DNA of 18,295 bases. It comes from Triparma columacea. Lineage: Eukaryota > Sar > Bolidophyceae > Parmales > Triparmaceae. The notes beneath the pieces are model-generated. The model searched no databases. It was given only the letters and a program-made list of their open reading frames with translations, and had not been told where the DNA came from. Position numbers and translations under genes: made by a program. This document shows, piece after piece, positions 9,166-17,907 of the stretch; the first letter of the stretch is position 1; each line of letters begins with the position of its first letter. The stretch is from assembly GCA_030267965.1 (NCBI GenBank), contig BRYA01000350.1:22565-40859 (forward strand), in the 5' to 3' direction.

Positions 9166-11197
9166 TCACACATTGGGATTGTGCAGGTTCGAGGTGGAAT
9201 TGTTCTGGTTGGCGACAAAATCCCTGACCTTGCGCTGCACCTCCTTCCTCCTGAGGAGCAGCCTCCTGCCGCTTGGACTGTTCCTGGCCATAACGACCGT
9301 CCATTTTTTGTGGCTAAAAAAGGCGATGTCGCTCAGGCGGATACTATAGAAGCAGAAAAAGGGCATGCAAAAGAAGATTGCGAGGGGCACGACCACTTCC
9401 ATCGCCTGTACCGCACTGCTGTGTGACTCGGTGATGAGCACTTCGGCGATGACGGCCGCAAGGATTGTATAAAAGATCCAAAAGAGAGGGGCGTAAGTGA
9501 CTGCCCACTTGACCATTTCGCTAGCAACGACGTCGTAGGCGCCGACCTTCACCTTGCTTCCCGCGAGAGCCTTGGCCTGCTGCTTCAGGGCGTGCTTGGT
9601 GCTGAAGTGCATAACGGGGTACATGAGAATAAGGCCGGGGATGCAGAGGGGGGCAGCGAGAAGGGTGATGAGCAGATGCGTGAGGACATAGCCAGATGTC
9701 ATCCATTTCCACTTGATCTGGACTCTGTCGATCAGCCGAAGCTCCTTATCCAGCCACTTGGCAGCGGCAATTTCTGCCATGTACTCATCGACGCACGTGA
9801 GAAGCTCCTTTGTCTGCGGCTGGTCCTGGATCTCTTCGAAGCCGGCCACAAATTTCTCATTGTACGCCATGTACTGCTTTCCCGTGAGGTTCTTGACGTT
9901 GTCCGGCTGGAAGAGTCGGCGCACGGTCTGAAGCTGCTTGTTGCTTGCGTAGTCTGGGGGGGGGGGGGCGATGGCCAGAGGGTTGCGTTAGTATCCCTAA
10001 TGCTTGGAATGAATTGTCTTGCATTTAGTCAATTCTCACCTGGGGTATTAACAGTAACCTTTTTGAGACGTTCTGTGATGATTTCGAGCAGCTCCCCGCA
10101 CGCCCCGCGGGAGTCTGTCTTGTACTTTTCGACGAGATGCGCCGGGCACTTGAAGGGTTCGCCAAACTGCGTCACTGCGAGGGATCGGAAACGGTGCGCG
10201 TGGAAGTACTGGATTCCGGTGAGTTGGGCTAGGGTTGGGGGGATGGGGGGATAACAAAACAACAACAACAGCTGATGTGCTGCAGCAGCTACAACACAAC
10301 ACCCATTTCGCCGACCATCATTCTCTTTCACATACTCACTGTGAGGCCGACGGGGACAATCTTCACTGGAGTGCCCTGTGCGGCGGCGCCTAGAGCCATG
10401 ATGGTCACGCCTGCCTTGAGAGGAATTAGGTGGCCCTGGTCGTGGCTGCCGCCCTCCGGAAAGATTCCGATGGTCCCATTCTTCCCCAGGACGTCGTACA
10501 CCATCTCGAAGACGGCGGCCTGGTCGATCTTGGGAAGCAGCTTGAAGGAGCAACCCTCCGAGGTGAAGGTGTAATTGAGTGGCGTGCGGGGCTTCTTCAG
10601 CGGAAGCTCTGTGTCGGAAATGGGAGGACCGGCGATCATCAGCTCTCCCTCCCACCCCTTGATACCTGCAAGCTTGCCGCCCTTCTGGAAGGCCTCTCCG
10701 CGAACTCCCTTCGTGAAAGTCGTGCCCAGCCCGATTGCCTTAGCGGTGCCATCCTCCTCATTTATCTCAACACGAATGATTGTCCCCTCCGCCTTCACGG
10801 CAATATCCTGTGGCCTCTGTACTGGAACAGCACACAGTGCCTTGGCCACGTCCCCGATGTAAGGACGGTCGTACGACTTCTTCGCAATCATGAAGGAGAT
10901 TGGGCGAGCGGTCGAGGCAACAAGGTTCATGCCATCGATAAACTGATTGGCGTGGTTGCCAACTAAAATAACAGGGCCGTCCGTGGGGAGAACCGACTGA
11001 TTCAAGACGTCAATGCGGCGGAAAAACACTCGCAGGATGAAGCGGAAGATTGACCTGATCACACGATATTTCCAAGGAGCCGAGGGAGACTTGAGTTCAG
11101 CCAGGCTACTACTGCCGGACGCGGTGGAGTCATCGGACGGACGGAGGCCGGCCTCATTACTGGGTTGTAGCGCACCGACGCCGTCAAAGGTCGGCAT
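9166..11197 (-). CDS. SCT1/GPT2-type glycerol-3-phosphate acyltransferase (ER membrane)
   Basis: Exons on the - strand are 11197-10340, 10208-10040 and 9953-9166 (introns 131 and 86 nt, phases 0 and 1), giving 604 residues. The PlsC-type acyltransferase domain shows NHANQFIDG (about 81-89, the H-X5-D variant typical of fungal Sct1/Gpt2 proteins) and GIFPEGGSHD (about 244-253). The first splice gives VPVGLT|YFHAHRFRS, a conserved family block, followed by FGEP. The C-terminal half has three likely membrane segments (about 430-456, 492-515, 526-547) and the family-like stretch ALAGSKVKVGAYDVVAS. Enzymes of this type acylate glycerol-3-phosphate (and dihydroxyacetone phosphate in yeast) at the ER, the first step of glycerolipid and triacylglycerol synthesis. 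The second intron has a run of about a dozen C (G on the + strand) directly before its AG. The sn-1 acyltransferase role is inferred from family; acyl preference is unknown. Confidence 0.92.
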
Positions 11198-11372
11198 GGA
11201 TCAAAGATAGGAAAGATATGCCAGTTGCCCAGTTTGCCCCGGATTTTTCACTTTCCCCCAAAAATCAAACATTGCGGATCTACACCACCACCCCCTAATA
11301 ATTAAAACGTTCTCGTTTCACAACATACTTTCACACACACAAATTTTATCAAATTCCTCCAAACCCCCGACA

Positions 11373-12773
11373 TCAACTAATTTGCTCCACATGCTTGTGC
11401 CCCACCGTCACCTTGAGCTTCCTCTCTCCCCCCACAAAGTAGTTGCTAACGTAGACGTGCGACATGACAATGTCGCTGAGCATGCTCTCTTGGTCGCTCG
11501 TTACGCTCGCCTCCAGGACGGGGTACAAACTCATGTTCCCCTTGAAGGGTTTGAGCTGAATGAAGGAGTCGAGGGAGGTGTCGCTCGTTCCTTGCTTCAA
11601 CCTCTTGCACAACTTCTGGAGGTCGCCGGCCATGATCATACCCTCTCCCTTCACGGAACCCTCGTCCGTGGACGCCTCTACCAGTATTCCGCTGATTCCG
11701 TGCGTGAGGACGCCGTCCTCGTCGTGGAAGCTGGAAGTGAGTTCACTCACGACTAGGGTGCAGGGCATCCCATCAATTAGCGTGTCAGCTGAAGGCGAGG
11801 AAGAGCGAGGCGACGGGCGAAGATAGTCAGTAAGAGGTGGTGGCTGTGTACACATGGAATCGTCGCCACCGTTCTCCCCTCCCGTCCACACACCTTCTAC
11901 CATGACACTTTGGCAGTCGTTCTTCTTCTTGACATGCTGCTTCAACGGACTCTTGTTGGGCGTGCGCGTCCTCGATATTTCGTTAAACACCCCGGTGGGG
12001 CTGAGGTGTGTTTTCTTGACCTTGGAGGAGTTCCCGAAGGAGCCCCCCAATTTCTTCTTGGTCAGCTTCTTCGTCGGAAGGTGGCCAGCCGTGAGATCAC
12101 TGTTCCTGGCGTTGGAACTGTACTTCTCCTGCTTATCCGCGAACTTCTGCCATTCCTTCCTTGAGTAGACGGGCTTCCTCTCCTTTATCCTCTTCATCAT
12201 GGCCTGGTTCTCATCTACATGCTTGTTATAATTTCTCTCCCACGACTCGAATCTCAGAGACTTCACGGGAACAGCCTTTCCTGGCACGATGGTCTGCTTC
12301 TTGCTGTTGATGTGGCAGTCTACCATAGGGCTCTGGTTCTTGGTGATTCGGACTCCGGGAAGGTATTCCATGCCGCTCTCATCCTGGGGATCGTTCATGA
12401 TCTTGTAAATCTTTTTCATGAGGAGCTGGTTTTCGTGCTCAATCTGCATGAAGTGCTCGTTCTGAAGCTGCTGCTTCTTGCAGTTGATCTTGAGGTGCTG
12501 TGCAAAGTTCGGCTCTCTCCTGTTGAGGGTGCACTTCATTTTCTTCACCTAGAACGCAGGTGTTAGTCAAGGAGGAGGCATTGGACGAGCGACACAAAAG
12601 AGCAAAGACGTCGCAATTATCACTGAAACGTCTCAAATCTCCCCCACATGCCAACCTTCTCCCGCACTTGCTCAGGGGGTCTGCTCTGTTCTCACCTTCT
12701 CCTTGTGCAGCTTCATTTTCCTCTCTACTTCCCTCGCGTGGCAAAGTCGGTTGCCAATGAGGTTGCCGTTCAT
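11373..12773 (-). CDS. CFAP97/Hemingway-domain ciliary protein with extra C-terminal region
   Basis: Exon 1 is 12773-12696 (26 codons) and exon 2 is 12548-11373; the intron is 147 nt, phase 0, joining HKEK|VKKMK. The product is 417 residues. The N-terminal 80 residues match the CFAP97 (KIAA1430/Hemingway) domain, with a basic helix ending HKEKVKKMK, then HLKINCKKQQL and the signature IEHENQLLMKKIYKIM. Family members are needed for axoneme assembly or motility. A second related-looking stretch follows (about 126-160: NYNKHVDENQAMMKRIKERKP). The C-terminal region (about 270-417) looks globular and has no family I recognise. ATG 12773 is preferred, since an earlier in-frame ATG (12878) would put start codons only 12 bp apart. 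The stretch 11893-11789 may be a further, frame-neutral intron. It is divergent from PACRG, another axonemal gene. Confidence 0.82.
11789..11893 (-). other. Possible in-frame intron (exitron-like) in the CFAP97-domain gene
   Basis: On the - strand this 105-nt stretch starts GTGTGTGG and ends in a pyrimidine-rich tract and TTCAG, with a TACTGAC branch-point-like string about 40 nt before the AG. It is a multiple of three, has no stop, and removal keeps the frame (GAA G|CT GAC). If translated it adds 35 low-complexity residues rich in Gly, Pro and Ser. The donor is weaker than the GTGAG/GTAAG donors elsewhere here, so it may be constitutive, alternative or not spliced. Confidence 0.45.
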
Positions 12774-12890
12774 CTTCGAGTTCAGAACTTTGCTGCTGGT
12801 GTTCAGTTGAGGCAGATAAAGAATGGGGATGATGGATGCTCGGCCCAGTGGTCGGTTAGCTTGTCCCTTCCCAAACATTTTCTTATTACC
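12774..12890. promoter_or_regulatory. Putative bidirectional promoter of the CFAP97 / PACRG ciliary pair
   Basis: These 117 bp separate the proposed divergent ATGs at 12773 (-) and 12891 (+). No TATA box or RFX X-box-like inverted pair was found. The pairing of two ciliary genes makes shared control plausible, but this is inferred from position. Confidence 0.5.
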
Positions 12891-14076
12891 ATGCCTTCGA
12901 CTTCGAAGGATATGTTCGACCTCAAGCTCCGTAAGAAGCTTCTTTCACAACAGCTTTCAATGGTTGACGACAAGTTTGACAGAATGGCTCGAATATTGGA
13001 CAAGAAGCTCACTCAAAAGGGCCTCCCGACAAAACAGACTAGCACACTATCAAAGACCAAGCCGAAAGTAAGGGGAGGGGTACCCTCGCCCCCCCGGAAG
13101 TCACTCATGAAGCCTCAACCGATTGAATCAGGCAGCCAATTCGATATGGTCAGGAAGAGGAATGTTATTCGGCATCAGAAGGCGCTGTTGGAGAGGAAGG
13201 TAAGTTGTGAGCGGTGGTGGTGTGGAGAGGGAGGGGAAGGAGTTGCGGAGAGGTGGTTGCGGGGGAGGGTGTGTGCCGGGGAAGTACCAAGCTGTGCGGC
13301 GTTTCTGGGGAATTTCATTCATCCTCTCTTATGCGAAAGTAGGGTATGGTCAAAGAGGTTCCATACCCATGACTGACGGTCATCATCCTCTAACCCCCCT
13401 CCCTCACCTCCCCAACCATCAGCCTCGCAAAAGAATAGAACCAAAGAAGACGAACCCCTTCTCCATAAATAAGAATGTGCCTGCCTCCCTCCTCCCTCGG
13501 CGTTACACTCGCGGTGAGCTCCCCTGCACCGTCGAGCACCGTTCCTCCGGTCTCGCCCTAAGTTGGATGTGCCCCCTCCACAACCTCGACTACGAGCACT
13601 ACCTCCCAATTTTCATGGACGGTATCCGTTGCACTGAGAACCCCCACCAGTTCATAGCCAAGCAGGGTGTCTACGAGCTAATCGAGGACGCTAGGGGTGA
13701 CTCGAAGAGGATACTAGACGTGCTCGACATCTGCGTCCTCCCCATGCGCTACGCTCTATCCACCAAGAACCCTGACGTGGTCCTCCGTATAATCAACATC
13801 CTCAAGCAGCTCTGCACAGTCCACCCTTCGTGCGGGCCCCGCCTCATACCACACTACAGGCAGATCCTCGGTATCCTGAACCTCTTCTACCAGAAGCCCG
13901 GTAAGAGTCTCGGTGACGCCATGGACTACAAGCAGTTCAAGTCAGACGATCTGGTGGTACCGATCGCTGAGGTTCTTAACATGATGGAGGGGTGCGGGGG
14001 ACCGAACGCTTTCGTTAACATCAAGTTCATGGTACCCACGTACACGAGCGCGTTCCACAACCCGGGAGCAGCCTAA
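12891..14076 (+). CDS. PACRG: PACRG (Parkin co-regulated gene) ciliary doublet-microtubule protein
   Basis: Exons 12891-13199 and 13423-14076 (intron 223 nt, phase 0) give 320 residues. The second exon carries the conserved PACRG core: YTRGELPCTV, then NLDYEHYLPIFMDGIR, an armadillo/HEAT-like helical middle (VLRIINILKQL), LIPHYRQILGILNLF, and the C-terminal block FVNIKFMVPTY. PACRG is a microtubule inner-junction protein that links A- and B-tubules of axonemal doublets and pairs with FAP20. The first exon encodes about 100 basic, helical residues with no named domain, in line with the variable N-termini of PACRG proteins. The start is the first ATG after the shared intergenic space, and family identity begins in exon 2. 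Presence of this gene argues for a motile 9+2 cilium at some life stage. Confidence 0.95.
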
Positions 14077-14180
14077 GAGCACCACGACAACCCCCTCCTT
14101 TTGAACATTTGTAGACCTTTCTTGTTTTTCATAGCGAAGGTGTTTTGCTAGCGTGCCATTATTACTCCCCTTCATAGCCT

Positions 14181-14202
14181 CCCCCCCCCCCCCCCTCCCC
14201 CC
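14181..14202. repeat. Poly-C tract between convergent genes
   Basis: C15, one T, then C6, lying 4 bp downstream of the - strand stop at 14207 (in transcript sense a G-run in the 3'UTR). PACRG ends at 14076, so this 130-bp gap must hold both 3' ends. Long C/G homopolymers recur across the window, in introns, intergenic DNA and the Rrp6 Gly codons. Confidence 0.9.
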
Positions 14203-14206
14203 AAGC

Positions 14207-15193
14207 CTATAGTTTAAGCTTGTACTCTTTGATGGTTTTCGCCGCCTCCTTCTCCATGGCCGTCTCCTGCAGTGACTTCACCCACTTGAGTACGTCGTTC
14301 AGGTTATCGTAGTCCGGGCATCCCTTCTCCCCCGCTTCTTCGAGCGCGATCTTCTGGTTATCGAGGGCCTTTACGGCTAAAGCCTTGAGCTCCGAAGCTG
14401 GCTTTTTGCACATGTTGGTGAAGTTAGGGCAACTGGCCTTGTCCCTCTTGTCTATAATTTCCCCGACAGAGTCCCCGGCCACGCAGACGAACACCCCGGG
14501 GAACGCGGAGAGGGCGTCGTAGTTCGGGCCTGGGCTCTCCTGGCAGGCCTTGCCGGGCCACTCGATGGCGTACCACCATCTGACTAGGACCTCCTGGATT
14601 AGCTTGCCCTTGTCGCAAGAGGTGTAGAAGATGGAGGAGTCGGACTTTGCGGTGGGGGCGGCCTTGACGGGGGTGGCCTTCTTGACGACCTTCTTGACGA
14701 CCTTCTTGGACTTGGAAGCTGGGGACCTGGGCGAGGGGGAGGGTAGGGGGGGGAAGGGTGAGTGACGGGTTTAGGGTTAAGTGGACATTCAAGGCACTTT
14801 TAACACCTAAATCTTGTTCCTTCCAAGCCCGAAACTCACTTCTCTGACTTCTTCTTCTTCTTCGTGGCGCTTCCCTTCATTTGGCTAAGAGGGAGGTTGT
14901 CCTCATCATCAAACTCAAACTCATCGGCAGCAGAGTAGTCCACCTTCTTCTTTGCTGCACTTCTACGGTTCAATTTTGCGCTCTCCGATACACTGATGAG
15001 GGGCGTGGGGTAGAGGGGGAGAGGAGGAGGGGACGCGAAGTGTGTTAATTATTGTTTGGTCAAAGATTGGCGACCCAGGGGGACGGGAGGGAGATCAATT
15101 TTAGGCAATGAAGGACATTCAAGGGGAATCTATGGGTACATAGAGGGAGACGGAACTCTCAGAGTAAATATATTAGAGAGCTTACCCGCTCAT
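14207..15193 (-). CDS. Lysine-rich protein with unassigned C-terminal domain; 8-nt first coding exon
   Basis: I do not recognise the family. Proposed exons on the - strand are 15193-15186 (ATGAGCGG, 8 nt), 14992-14840 and 14726-14207, with introns of 193 and 113 nt. The donors are GTAAGC and GTGAGT, the acceptors are CAG, and all phases agree (2, 2). The product is 226 residues. Residues 1-80 are highly charged: an acidic patch (DEFEFDDED), then lysine tracts (TKKKKKSEK, VVKKVVKKA), resembling nuclear or chromatin-associated tails. Residues about 85-226 look globular, with RWWYAIEWPG, SAFPGVFVCVAG and CPNFTNMCKKP, six cysteines and a helical C-terminus. If the 8-nt exon is wrong, the first internal ATG in exon 2 (14880) would give a protein about 38 residues shorter. 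A nuclear role is only an inference from charge. Confidence 0.7.
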
Positions 15194-15421
15194 TTTATTA
15201 TTATGGTGGAATTGTCCTTGATTTGGGAAATTGGAAATTGCCCCCCCAACAAAAACCCAATCCCAAAATCACAACAACCATAAAGAACAGGCACCCCAGC
15301 CGTTTCCGACGTACCAAAGTGCTGTACATTAAGCTCCGTAAAATAACACACAACAAGATTGCTTTTAAAAGGTCTGAAATCCATTACAACACCTTCACAA
15401 ACAATTCACCGCCATCATTCC

Positions 15422-16027
15422 CTACCCCAGTCTCTTATCGTCTTCTTCAGTTTCCGCCTGTCCCTTCTTAATCGCCGCATAAAAAAGATAAAGGCTAACC
15501 GGTACATTAATCCCCACAACCGCCGCCGTCCCAATAACGTTCAGCTCCTTGTCCGTTAAGCTCGTGAAGAGTGTGCCGATTCCTACTATCGAGAGAAGCA
15601 TGGCACCACCGAGGAGGATGGGGGAGGGGACGTCGAGTGGGTAGGAGCTTGATTGGGATGATGGAGAGGTGACGGCGTTGTTATTTACTGGCATGGTGTC
15701 CTTGATTGATTCACTAGATCCCTCATTTGCATCATCATTTCCCTCATTTGCATCATCATTTTCCCCCATTAATGCAACGTAGTTTGTTCTGTAGGTTGTT
15801 GTCCCTTTGTTTAAGCTTCCTCTTCCTCCTCTCCATGAGTTGAGGGTAGTAGTAGTGAGTAGTGAGTTGAATTGCGACTCTGTACCCGACTCACTCAATG
15901 TGATGGCTTTATTTCTTCTTGAAATACTACATGTTATTGGTTTAAAAGGGAGTATGTTGGAGTTATAGGTTGTAAAAGCATTGACACGAAGTAACAATAC
16001 GAATAGTAGCGTAATGAATGAGAACAT
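15422..16027 (-). CDS. Small plastid-targeted protein with two membrane segments, unknown function
   Basis: This is a 201-residue single-exon gene. Residues 1-17 form a hydrophobic signal peptide ending RVNA, followed by Phe18; this A|F junction is the hallmark of bipartite plastid presequences in heterokont algae. A Ser/Thr/Asn/Arg-rich stretch (about 18-85) fits the transit-peptide part. An Asp/Asn/Glu/Gly repeat (NDDANEG twice, about 90-103) and a Ser-rich linker follow. Two hydrophobic segments, about 136-156 and 162-186, form a likely helical hairpin, and the C-terminus is charged. No family was recognised; its scale fits small thylakoid or envelope membrane proteins. I chose ATG 16027 because it creates the signal peptide; upstream in-frame sequence is unlike protein. 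It is divergent from the plastid CLC gene, 181 bp apart. Confidence 0.75.
   Translation of the reverse strand: MFSFITLLFVLLLRVNAFTTYNSNILPFKPITCSISRRNKAITLSESGTESQFNSLLTTTTLNSWRGGRGSLNKGTTTYRTNYVALMGENDDANEGNDDANEGSSESIKDTMPVNNNAVTSPSSQSSSYPLDVPSPILLGGAMLLSIVGIGTLFTSLTDKELNVIGTAAVVGINVPVSLYLFYAAIKKGQAETEEDDKRLG
15721..15762 (-). repeat. Two tandem 21-bp units encoding NDDANEG
   Basis: 15721-15741 and 15742-15762 are identical except for the last base. Each encodes seven residues in the linker between the transit region and the membrane segments. Confidence 0.9.
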
Positions 16028-16208
16028 GGATGAGAGATGTGATTTGTGAGCTTCCTTTTTCGGAGCACATTTGGAGGCACCAAATTGCCTCAAATTGCAT
16101 CCAATACCCCCAAATTGCATCTTAACTTCCTCCTCAATTTCCTCAATCACCCAAATAGACATAGATCCCCCAAATAGCTCCCCCAAACAGCCCAAACTGG
16201 GCAGAAGA
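16028..16208. promoter_or_regulatory. Putative bidirectional promoter of two plastid-protein genes, with CAAATTGC repeats
   Basis: These 181 bp separate the divergent start codons at 16027 (-) and 16209 (+). The + strand has three exact CAAATTGC copies at 16081, 16091 and 16111, so spaced 10 and 20 bp, about one and two helical turns. Two CCAAATAG copies follow at 16151 and 16170. The periodic repeats suggest a transcription-factor array, though they could be diverged local duplications. Confidence 0.5.
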
Positions 16209-17907
16209 ATGAAATCCTTCTTCATGGCTTTCCTTTTATTAACACCTCTAATCCTCCCTACAACGGCATTTAATAGAATAAAACTCAATGTATACAGTAA
16301 TTACATCAACACAAATCAACAAAGCCAATTTAAAGGCACAATAAGACAATATAGCCCAATTTATCAACACAATTATCAAAACAAGCTTCATCGACCACCT
16401 CATCCAAACCATTCCCTCCCTCCATCTTCTGCGTCTCCTCTCCACTCTAGTCAATCATCATCTCCCATATCTCCCACACGCACACCAACACCTTCTACCC
16501 CACAACCACCCCCACAATCACCACTAAAATCAGCCGCTTCCTCACTTTTAATTGGCAGCTCAACAGGTCTCTTAATATCCCTCTTCAAACTTACCGTAAA
16601 TTATCTCCGCAACTATTCCTACAGCTTACCATCATCAGACATGGTCCCTGGCATGACTCTCCCTGACACAATCCTCCCCTTAATCCCTGCATTCGGTGGT
16701 ATCCTCGTAGTCCTCCTTTCCCTCCTTCCCCCCCCTTCCTCCCTCTCCCCCTCCTCCTCCCCCTCCTCCCTCTCTTACGACTACGCCACCAAGACAGTCA
16801 AGTCAATCGCGACGCTCGGTACCGGGAACTCCCTTGGCCCCGAGCAGCCCTGCATAGACACTGGGGTTTACGTATCAGAGCTCGTAGACAAGGCCCTCGG
16901 AAACGACAGCCTGACCGAGGCTCAAACTAGGTGAGGAGGGGGGAAGCTGAGGGGAGAGGTGCGAGGTGTGGTAAAGGAAGCTGCCGATCCTCGCCTTCTC
17001 GCTCTCTCTCACCCCCTTAAAACCTCCCCTCCCTCCCCTCCCCCCCCTCCCCTCCCCCCCCCCAAACCCCCCCTTGCACAGCAGGACCTCCTCCATAGCC
17101 ACTGGAGTAGCCGCCGGCGTAGGCGGCGGTTTCAACGCCCCTGTATCCGGCGTGTTCTTCGCCCTCGAGACCCTCCCCTTAAACTCCGCCTCCATATCCA
17201 ACCTCTTCCTAACCTCCATATCGTCCTCCCTGGTTACACACGCCATCCTCAACGACGACCTCGCCTTCAACACCCCGGAGCTGTTCGTCTCGAACTCACT
17301 CACCGAGCTGCCCCTCTACGTCGGCCTCGGTGTCCTCTCCGGTCTCACTTCATACTTGCTAACGAAAACCACTTCAACCCTCGTAGATATCAAGTCAAGT
17401 CTACCCCCCCGTTCCATCCTAAACGTCGGTGCCCCAATATTCGCCGGTCTCCTAACCGGCTTGATAGGATACTACCGTCCCCGCGTCTTGTTCTTCGGTT
17501 ACGATACATTAAACTCCCTCCTCACCGACACTCTCCCCCCCGAGTTACTGATAACTCTTCTCTTCCTTAAAATCGCAACCACATCATCAGCCACAGCTTC
17601 CGGACTTGCGGGTGGACAGTTAGCACCCTCCTTATTCATAGGCGCTACGCTAGGTGGTGCGTATCACGCGTTCCTATCACCGTTTATATCGTCTGATTTA
17701 TTATCCTCCGCTCCAACGTACGCTTTAATAGGTGCTGCGAGTGTGCTATCGAGCAAGTTTAAAACACCGGTATTCGGGGGCGTGTTACTGTTCGAGTTGA
17801 CAAGAGACTATGATGTACTGCTACCACTGCTAGGGAGCGCTTGGGTAGGGAATTTAGTGGCGAACGCTGTGGGGGGAGAGAGGAAAGGAGGGGGGGGGGA
17901 GGATTAG
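16209..17907 (+). CDS. CLC-family chloride channel/transporter, predicted plastid-targeted
   Basis: Exons 16209-16930 and 17085-17907 give 514 residues. The acceptor is a tandem cacagcag, so starting at 17082 instead adds one Ser. Residues 1-20 are a signal peptide ending PTTA before Phe21, the A|F plastid-targeting context, followed by about 80 Ser/Pro/Thr/Asn-rich residues. The CLC pore core shows GTGNSLGPEQP (about 204-214), GFNAPVSGVFFALE (about 256-269), GLAGGQLAPSLFIGA (about 414-428) and FELTRDYDVLLPLL (about 477-490). The gating glutamate is present (Glu212), but the usual Gly after it is Gln. The first-half GSGIP signature is not evident. There are no C-terminal CBS domains; the protein stops after a Gly-rich tail. 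The GTGNSLGPE motif is like plant CLC-e/f proteins, which act in thylakoid or envelope anion balance. That role here is inferred. Confidence 0.9.

Noticed and set aside
8697..9218. 173-codon - strand ORF containing a repeated CDRSLGYN string
   Set aside because: The repeat is only the DNA tandem duplication read backwards; the ORF overlaps ALDH exon 2 and has no supporting features.
9592..10254. 220-codon + strand ORF
   Set aside because: Antisense to acyltransferase exons and two introns; no family features, while the - strand has conserved motifs and matching splice phases.
10029..10655. 208-codon - strand ORF running through acyltransferase exons and intron
   Set aside because: It reads partly in the wrong frame of exon 1 and through the intron; the spliced frame restores GLT|YFHAHRFRS and FPEGGSHD.
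12749..12767. Two GGTTGCC copies resembling RFX X-box half sites near ciliary genes
   Set aside because: They are direct rather than inverted repeats and lie in exon 1 of the CFAP97-domain gene, encoding the repeated Gly-Asn residues.
14767..14780. Telomere-like string gggtttagggttaa
   Set aside because: Only about two partial units, inside an intron of the lysine-rich gene; no array.
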